The position numbers were made by a program, and so were the translations under genes. From assembly GCA_014529385.2 (NCBI GenBank), contig CM043971.1, positions 85,738,340 through 85,802,339 on the forward strand: a stretch of 64,000 nucleotides of DNA, read 5' to 3'. Below are positions 56,291 through 64,000 of the stretch, piece by piece. This DNA comes from Adiantum capillus-veneris. Its lineage: Eukaryota; Streptophyta; Polypodiopsida; Polypodiales; Pteridaceae. Below the pieces are notes generated by a model. That model saw only the letters and a list, made by a program, of their open reading frames with translations, was not told where the DNA came from and did not search any database. How positions within the stretch are numbered: position 1 is the first letter of the stretch; each line of letters starts with the position of its first letter.

Positions 56291-56960
56291 ACAAGCTCAA
56301 GCTTAGGCTAAGGGACGATAGCAACGTATTAGACGCCAACAAGAGGCCAACCTTGGAGTTACACATGCATTTCAAGTTGAAACAAAGGATAATTGGTTGG
56401 ACTTTAACACACCTCTACGATACCTTATTAAGCTAAATAATGACTATGGGAAAGTGCTATATAATGCCTTATTGGACACAGGTGCTAAATATGATCAGTT
56501 ATTATATGGAGTGTGGTGTGACTTAAGAAAGCCATCTCCAGCTAGAGTACTATCCAAGTCAAGGGTATCAACAAGAAAAAAACTAGGGTTCTTGGAACCT
56601 GGCACACTTCTATCAGTTATGACAATGGGATCGTAGCTGAAGACTTTTTGGTCATGCCTGCTGAAACTATGGAAGGCAATATAAACTTAGAATGCACGTG
56701 GATTATAGCAACCAAATGCACTATTGATTGGGGGACTAGGAGTGATAGTCCCTGAGATATCACCTCCTGAGGAAATACAACCCAAAACATTGCATGTCCA
56801 AGGGGTTGAACCATCTGTACATATAGCCCAACCCTCTAGAGCTTCAACTTTGGTAGCTGAAACAAAGCATGAGACACACAAGACTCATCGTAATATAACA
56901 AAGAAAACATACAAATGGACCATTTTTTACGCTACAAAACAGAATCCTTGTAGAGATGCC
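56291..56960 (+). pseudogene. Retropepsin-like domain downstream of integrase in Z
   Basis: The sequence follows the integrase C-terminus directly. It reads TPLRYLIKLNNDYGK, then NALLDTGAKYDQL with a canonical D-T-G-A at 56475-56486. In a shifted frame it continues IQVKGINKKKTRV and VAEDFLVMPAETMEGNI, then WIIATKCTIDW. This order (LDTGA, central strands, FLVMP, then W-I-x-IDW) is the retropepsin pattern. A stop at 56634 and a frame change near 56550 break it. Protease normally precedes RT in gypsy elements, so the place is unusual. An unrelated DTGA-containing peptide cannot be excluded. Confidence 0.55.
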
Positions 56961-57551
56961 CACTCGCTCCAAGAAATGTAAGAAAATGTTGCGTTGGATT
57001 TCTAAACAAGTATTGGAAGCCCAAGGCTACTATGAAGGGAATGATCAAACCTAGGTGCCTAAACGTTAATTGTGTTCTTACCTGTCACCTATAGACCCAT
57101 ATGAGTCAAATCTTGTAACGGTAAAGCCGATTGAAGATCGTGGGAAGGGAAAGATCACAGAACACTATACACCTGATCCGGAGCTAGTTTGGGTACCCAA
57201 GCAAGAACAACTTGTTTCGCTCGACTTAAACATACAAAAAACAAATGAAGCTTCTTGTTCTTCATGTAGTTCTTCTACAGAAACACAAGCTTCTTTAGAA
57301 CTTCCATCTACCACCAAAATTGTATAGAAAAACAAGGAAAGAATAGCACCTCCCAGTGTAGATCCTCATCTAAAACAACATTTCAATTAAGATAATGGGC
57401 AAGTACCTTACCACCCTTGCAACTAGATGAAACGCCTAGGGTGGTGAAAAACTATTGGTGAAAGTCTTCACCCATTACAACTTACAACAATTGGTTTCAA
57501 ATGTTGACGACATCGTTCCAAAAGGTATGATCTACCCAAGGAAGGGGGGAG
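56961..57551 (+). other. Z tail and polypurine tract
   Basis: A Ser-rich frame at 57070-57327 has no known domain. AAGGAAGGGGGGAG at 57537-57551 is a good purine tract and precedes TGTTTGCTGACATCC. Confidence 0.55.
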
Positions 57552-58310
57552 TGTTTGCTGACATCCATCATTCACTTGTTTCCCTCTTAATCTTCCTCCT
57601 TGACCTCTCAATATCCCTATCTTAGGGAATGTATATATATATCCCTATACTTAAGAAAACAAAAATAAAAAAGTAAAAGAGCGAGAGCCATTAAACAAAA
57701 ATCTTGAAACCTACAAATTCTAGTACACGACCCAAAAATTGTAATAACACATTATGCACAAGGACACGACCTTTTGACATGACCCTATAATATTTGCACG
57801 CTAACCAAAAATTATATGTGTGCAGATATGGCTAGTACGCTAGAGTCATCTACTCCTACCTTGGGTGAGAGGTACCCTCTTTACTTTTCACAAGTGTTTT
57901 ACATAATGTACCCGGTGCTTGCCTGTGAATGGGATTTGGTAGATACGCTAGCGTGTGAGAAGAATTTTGAGGAATTAGAATGGCTGTTACTACGTCTCTA
58001 GCCTAGTGACATTCTTAGTGAACATATGTGCATCTAACGATGAGGAAGATTTACATGATTATACGGATGTCACGTATGGTCTCACGGATGATGACTTTAT
58101 TTTTCTCGATGATGACGACGATAGGAGTTTAGACTTAGGGCTATCCGCCCATATCTACAATATCTTATTCCCTTAACCCTCTAGGGGGAGAAAATAATTA
58201 GGTTAGGGTTCTTTATGTTGTTTTGATTGTGTTCAATAAAGGTTGGTGCCTCTTCTCACTGGTGTACCTCCTAAAGGTATTCCTTGTGTTTTCTAGTGTG
58301 TACAAGAACG
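57552..58310 (+). repeat. Probable 3' LTR of Z (right end approximate)
   Basis: It starts TGTTTGCTG after the purine tract. It has TATATATATA near 57631 and AATAAAGG near 58237, which fit promoter and polyadenylation sites. No second copy is in the window, so the end is a guess. Confidence 0.45.
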
Positions 58311-59869
58311 CATTGCATTAGTTGGGATTTTGAACTTCATGCAATCTTTGTCTAGTTCAGTCTTTGAATTGAGTGTGATCATCAACATGAACAGGTGTTT
58401 CTTGTCCATTATCATTGCCTCTTGTTTTTTTAGCATCCATGTTTATATGTTGTAACTGTGATTGATAGCACAATATTCAGTACATTTGCTTAGTATTAAA
58501 TATTAGATTCAATATAATTTTATGTCACAGTCTCTTGTTTAGGTTTATGAATCAATCAGTCTGACTAAGTTAGTTTGACCAAGATAGATATTAGAGATCT
58601 TCTCTGAATACCATGGGAAATGCCTTCCTAATTGTCAATGGTTATTTAGGTTCTTAATCCGATACTATGAAGCATTGTGTGCAATGTACTAGTGCTTTCT
58701 AATGTACTTAATCCCTCTTGATCTTTAGTTTAAGTATTATAAAGGGAGTTTACTATTGGGATGAGCCTGGGGAGGGTAACAATGTCAATATGACCCTCCA
58801 AAGTTACAAAATTGGAAGGCAAGGAAAAACAAACAAAAAACAAAAGTGCCAAATATGTAAAATCTTAAGCTGGAAGAGAAATCCCAGCTTAATTTGGTAC
58901 TTCATTCGCATGTATTGCCTATGTACTAGAGCCCTAGAGGTTCCCAATGTGGGCGCTTTTTCTTGAAAAGCAAAAAGCCCAAGCATACAAAATAAGCACA
59001 CACATAAAAAATTGAATCAATGTGGAAAACACTTTGGGGGATCAAACAAAGGGAATAATTTAGGTGATGATTCCATAAGCAATTCCTTTTATTGTAGCTT
59101 AACTAGAAGGTCTTCTAAGTATAGCCTCTAGTTAGCCTTTGGACATGAAATACTTTGCTCTCGCGATTAAACAACTTACTCGACCAGAGAGAATTGAGAA
59201 GCTTGTCCATGGTATTAATAGTTGACCTCTAGTGCCTCTCGATCGTTAAATTAGCGACCCTAGACTTGTTCATTTTTTGACCTTTACAAGTGTTTATGAG
59301 TTTGATTATATTACAGTCTAATGTTTACATCTGGACACTTATTTAATATTATGTTACCAATCAATCTGTGTGCCTATTCACTACATATGCTTTTTAATTA
59401 TATACATTATGTGCGAATGCAATAACTGTGCCATTTTTGGTTGATTTTGCAGTGTTTGAAGAAAGCTAAAGGCTATAAACTCAGATGCTCTTCCATCTTG
59501 ACGAGGGCTTCACTTTACTAGCTTCCAAGGACGGAATCTACATCAGAAAATGGGGCATGTTAACCCACTTACGGACACCCTATCACCTTTAACGGACGCC
59601 TTATTACTTATTTGAGTCATGGACCATACTTGTCGGTCCTATAGGTGTGTAGGTGATCACCGAGAAGAGGCACACCACTTGTCTTATATTTACAGTATTT
59701 TTGTTATGATCGGCCACTGTGGGCACCCATGTGTGAATGGGTTGAATTCATATAAAAGGTCCATTTTGACCTAAAATCCTCATTATTTGAGGTGGCATTC
59801 TAAAGAAGTGCTCTTGCTCTACCTCTACCTTCTTCTTCATCGTGTGCTCACGTATGTGTGTGTGTATGC

Positions 59870-59871
<2 letters not shown>
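58311..59871. other. Anonymous DNA
   Basis: No recognisable gene or repeat. Short frames such as 58718-58966 have no domain. Confidence 0.4.

Positions 59872-59912
<41 letters not shown>
59872..59912. repeat. (GA)n microsatellite
   Basis: A pure GA run of about 41 bp after a TGTGTG stretch. Confidence 0.95.
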
Positions 59913-59919
<7 letters not shown>

Positions 59920-60213
59920 GTGATCGAGCATTGCGGCGGCATCGGCGACGACGAGGCGGTTGAGCGCGGGCGACGGCGGCTTCTTCTTCTTTGCGGCACA
60001 GAATCCTTCACAAAAAAAAGCAGTGAGCGGTGAGTGACACACCATTGCCCCTTTGAGCTTGCTAGGATAGACTAGTTGTGTGCTTGCAGCCAGTCATGGC
60101 TTGTACACAATGTTTGGCAAGTTCCAGCCTCCGACACGTGAGGTAAAAGCGCGCAAAGCACACAACTTTAATACCATGTCAAAGTCGACGATGCGAAAGC
60201 ATAGAGACCAAGG

Positions 60214-60214
<1 letters not shown>

Positions 60215-60272
<58 letters not shown>
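60215..60272. repeat. (GA)n microsatellite
   Basis: A pure GA run of about 58 bp. Confidence 0.95.
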
Positions 60273-60276
<4 letters not shown>

Positions 60277-60544
60277 TCTCCTGAACCAATCAACCTTGGC
60301 AATGAATAACCGATACAATGTACAATGGGGGCAAGGGATCACATATATACCCACCTCAGTAAATTTCCCTACCCAAAATTTGACAAATAAGTAAAATAAA
60401 TACCTAAAAGCCAAAATAAATAATGGGATCACTTTGGGCATTTCACTTGAGATGCCAAAACTCTAACACTTTCTTGTAGACTTACCAATGAGCTTACCTA
60501 TATGATAGATATGCTACATATCCACATGATATTGGTGTTGTTTC

Positions 60545-61060
60545 ATCATTGACCAATGGGAAGACACACAAGATCCATTTACATTAAAAGATGGATTTCT
60601 TCTCTATGAAAATAAACTATGTGTCACTCAAGCTCTATGTTAGAAAGTAATGCAAGAGTCACATGCTTCTCCTTATGCAAGACATTCCAGAATTGCAACA
60701 ACCCCTCATATTATAGAGACACATTTTTATGGGCCATCAATGACAAAGGTAACTCATAAATATGTTACGCCATGCACAATGTGCCAAAACATGAGATACG
60801 ACAAGCAACTATGTTTATTTGTTACCACTAGCAATACCTGAGGCACCATGGGAGAGTATAGACATTGATTTTATCTCTGGTCTATCCAAGTCTCTCCATG
60901 GTAACAATGGGATTCATGGGCAAGTTAAAGAAAAAAAGCACATTTTATACTTGTGAAGAAGATTATCAAGCCTCATCAAATGGCTAGTCTTTTTGTATGG
61001 TAGATCTTCAAGGATGTTAGCTTGCCAAATTTAATTGTCTCTATTTGAAAATTAAGGTAG
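60545..61060 (+). pseudogene. Orphan chromovirus-type integrase relic
   Basis: Fragments match the gypsy-2 integrase at 42727-43341: DPFTLKDGFLLYENKLCVT, ESHASPYARHSRI, CTMCQNMRYDKQ, PWESIDIDFISGLSKSLHG and KIIKPHQMASLF. It has several stops and an internal deletion. No LTR is visible nearby, so it is a very old fragment. Confidence 0.7.
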
Positions 61061-61413
61061 AAAATGGGCAAAGTGGAATATTAATTTCAATTTTTTGGAC
61101 CTACACAGGAATTATATCAATGAAGTAGACCAAAGAAATCAATAGAAGAAGTACCCACCACTTGTACATCTTCTTCAAGGAAAGGTTATAGTTTGTACAA
61201 GACCAAAGGTTGGAACAAAAAAATCATGTTGAGTTATTGCCAACTACAAGAGAAAAATTTGGCATTGTATCGTGTACCTGACAAGCATATGTAACAAATC
61301 ATAGGAAATAGACCAAAGTATTGAGTGAGTTTTTGAGCATAGTGCTCATGGACTATGATAATGGCCAAGAGCCAATGCCTCAGGAACTTGGCCCTAGGAA
61401 AGCTTACGTGTAC

Positions 61414-61415
<2 letters not shown>

Positions 61416-61479
<64 letters not shown>

Positions 61480-61480
61480 A
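61416..61480. repeat. (TG)n(GA)n compound microsatellite
   Basis: TG repeats to about 61454, then GA repeats to 61480. Confidence 0.95.
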
Positions 61481-61629
61481 GAATAGAAGTTCTAATGTCA
61501 TAGGAAGTAACCCAAGAGACCTCACGAATCTATAAGGAGAGTTTTGAACTCTAAGACCTATTGTGACACACAGAAAATGGCCCTTTAGCCTCTCATGTCT
61601 TTTCATTTTTTTTGTAATGAGAAATGTGG

Positions 61630-61661
<32 letters not shown>

Positions 61662-61662
61662 G
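61630..61662. repeat. (TG)n(AG)n compound microsatellite
   Basis: A short TG run followed by AG repeats, the same composition as at 61416. Confidence 0.9.
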
Positions 61663-64000
61663 GGGTTCATGAATACAACACACATTTACACGTGCACATA
61701 AGCATATACACTCACAATAATTACTAGACTTGTGCACACACGAAGATAAACATATTTAACCAACACATATACGTGTGTCTATGCAATTTATTCTATCCAA
61801 ACACATACATAGAGTGAGATAAACATAAATAATAAGTCCACTAGAAGTTGTTTGTGTGAATGTTTTGAGAAGGGTCCTAATTAGTGTAAGAAGCATTTTT
61901 GGACTAAGTAAGGAGTCCTTAGTGAAGGGTTGATTTTTTGGTGCAATTGTGGACCATTGGATAAAACTTGTCGATTAGTGTCACATGGCAAAAAATTTGC
62001 TCAGGGTCGTTGAATATTGGATCACACATAATCTTTTTTGTCCTCTTTCACCTTTTCTTTTTTTCAATTTGTTACAATGCTTTCAAATGATTTTTCAAAC
62101 ATTTTTTTAATAATCTAAATAATTTATTATTATATTTTTTTTCAAAAAACATGATATTTAATTGTGATACCAAATGGTTTAAAACGTTAGCGTCACTTTC
62201 TTGTTTTCTCTCACAAAGATTCTTCTCACGTTCTTTACCTTATGTAGACCAGCCATAATGAACTTTCACATTGTTTTTAATTTTTTGGAAAACTCACAAT
62301 TGTGAGTGATTGTATTAGAATGACATCAAAATAATTTCCAAATTAGCCTCAAGCTCACGCTGAGCCTTGATGAATATAGAAGCATTTTGCTACCATAGAA
62401 AGGAAGACTAAAAGGTATAGGAAGACAATGAATGGCAATATTTGTGTTGGTCGTTTGTGGATTTTCTCAAAATAGGTGAGTGCATCTTTGTGTAATGTAT
62501 TCATGCATCTCTTCCAATCTCTCTTTGCCTCTCCAACCTTTGCTCAAGGTGATGGAGTGGGATAGATAGGTCGGTGTGGAACACTATCCTTAGAAGAGGT
62601 CATGAGTTCGTGATAGAGTACTAGACTTGAACTAGAGTCGGAGGAAGAGGATCCTTCAATCCCACAAAGCTCTTGTGTAGGTGGACCTTGCAATTCCAAA
62701 ACAAGTTTAAGGGTCACATTGGCATTCAAAAACAATTAAATGTAATGGACCCATAGGAGGCTCTTAAATGAAAGGACTCTTTTACAAACTAAAATATCAA
62801 AGAAAATTTCAATTAGTCAATTGTTCACAACAAATGTGGACGCATGTGAGATTCTTATACAGAGGTCTCTTTTACAAGCTAAAATATGGAAGAAAATATA
62901 ACCAATCAATACCTATGTCTAAGGCCCCTATCACACATGATTGACAGTTGTGTGTGACGTGACAAAAGGTGGGCAATGACCAATTCAAATGGTCTTGAGC
63001 AAGTCCACAAGGTTTGTCACATGAGCGGGCGACTACATTGTTAAAACCTCAAGGTATGGTGCGAAACCTACAACTACGTGGCCAATCAATGATGAGAGAG
63101 AGGACTTGGGTGAGGCATGTAGGAGGGAGGATGATTGCCCAACTTCTAAGGTAGGATGGCCATGACTTGGTATGCCACAGTTGCAAGAAGGCTTGGGGCA
63201 GGCAGATGCAAGAGGCTATGGTGACGAAAGGTATAACACCAACAACAATGTTCGTTCGGACGTGTCTGAGAGCAACTCAGATGCGATGTAAATTAGATAA
63301 GGCGATGGAAATCATGCGCATAGGGACATCAAAATTGTGTGGCTAGAACTACTTCGTTGCAGGTGCAATTTCTCTTCCTCTAGGCTTGCCATAATTCTCC
63401 CCCCATCCCTCTGCACACCTCAATCAACCTCTCCCTCTTTTTCGCTCTTCCTCCTATGATGTCATTTAGATGAATCAACGATAGACTTGACGCAAGCCTA
63501 TCTTCCTCCATGCTCTTGTGAACCTAGCCTAAGGCTTGTTTTAGAAAGCCTAAAAAGGACCTAACTCCAAATTCCACGGTTCAACCTCATTATCCTCCCC
63601 AAAAAATATCAAAAGGTAAAGTGCTTTCCCTTGTCTTCATTTGCTTCTCGCTCACCTTAGGCTGCGTTTAGACTACCGTTAGAGAACACACAATGGGCAC
63701 AACATTGCTTTCATCCTCCATTCACACTGCACAAAGCTAGTGAACAAAAAAAGCTGATGCCTTGATAATCTACGGGTATCATTCGCTGTTTTTGTGTGTG
63801 TGCCAACAACTGAACGTTTCTTCGTCTTTTGCACTGAAAAGTGGGTGGAACATGTAGAGTTCCGAGGGGGGAGTGTTGTCCGTGTTGTTGGTGGGCTCCC
63901 ACGATGAAGCTTCCCTACTCAGCACATTAGAGGAAGCCCTCTAAGAGCCCTGTCACGCCACGGGCTTACAACGCGTGCAATGCAAGCAATCGATGTCCAA
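61663..64000. other. Anonymous DNA
   Basis: No gene, LTR or clear repeat was recognised on either strand. Confidence 0.4.

Larger units (their letters stand above)
54152..58310 (+). mobile_element. Gypsy Z: 3' half of an old Ty3/gypsy element
   Basis: It contains RT from just after the catalytic aspartates, RNase H, integrase, a C-terminal protease-like domain, a tail, a purine tract (57536-57551) and an LTR-like start. Its first half is not in the window. The Y LTR end sits at the break, so Y appears to have inserted in Z. The LTR start (TGTTTGCTGACATCC) differs from that of X and Y, so Z is a separate family. Its right border is approximate. Confidence 0.75.

Noticed and set aside
57816-58001. 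Small host protein at 57816-58001
   Set aside because: The frame is 61 codons with no domain, inside the presumed LTR of Z.

Overview
The window is a stretch of land-plant nuclear DNA built almost entirely from nested LTR retrotransposons. I see no convincing host gene. The plant assignment rests on primer-binding sites for initiator-Met tRNA (TGGTATCAGAGC type), a chromodomain Ty3/gypsy element, a Ty3/gypsy element with two RNase H domains (hallmark of the plant Tat lineage), copia elements with DSGA-type protease and D,D35E integrase, and many (GA)n/(CT)n microsatellites. The density of old, broken, nested copies suggests a large repeat-rich genome. The species cannot be read from the sequence.

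Layout, left to right. 1-2907: a non-autonomous copia element on + (copy A, cut by the window edge). 2908-6692: anonymous DNA with a tRNA-like sequence and two remnants of minus-strand LTR/PBS ends. 6693-26558: an old gypsy element here called X (+): gag fragment, tandem-repeat leader, a degraded coiled-coil ORF and a 3' LTR that carries a MITE. X is interrupted by gypsy-1A (8252-21236, Tat type), and gypsy-1A is interrupted by a young non-autonomous copia element (12835-16520, minus) with identical 189-bp LTRs, a 5-bp AAACC duplication and an intact ORF. 26559-54151: gypsy Y (minus), same family as X, interrupted by a copia element (30698-36112, TSD TTTCC) in gag and by chromovirus gypsy-2 (40006-54100, TSD TTTTA) in its 5' LTR. 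Gypsy-2 contains a 5'-truncated second copy of gypsy-1 (44013-48834) with an open 1070-codon pol frame. 54152-about 58310: the 3' half of a further gypsy element Z (+). 58311-64000: anonymous DNA with microsatellites and one orphan integrase relic.

Read as insertions, the order from oldest to youngest is Z, then Y, then X, then gypsy-1A, then the non-autonomous copia element: five levels. A second branch is Z, Y, gypsy-2, gypsy-1B. Most coding regions carry stops or frameshifts. Apparently open frames are the gypsy-1A gag, the gypsy-1B pol, and the fused ORF of the young copia element.

The most notable items are: (i) a copia family, two copies here, whose single ORF joins gag, zinc knuckle, a protease-like segment without the DSG triad and the pre-integrase domain directly to the tail of RT, with integrase and the RT catalytic core missing; (ii) a retropepsin-like domain downstream of integrase in Z; (iii) LTR pairs whose two copies differ by templated palindromes or by an inverted 342-bp segment; (iv) a 0.4-kb duplication flanking the gypsy-1B fragment. 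All comparisons were made by eye.
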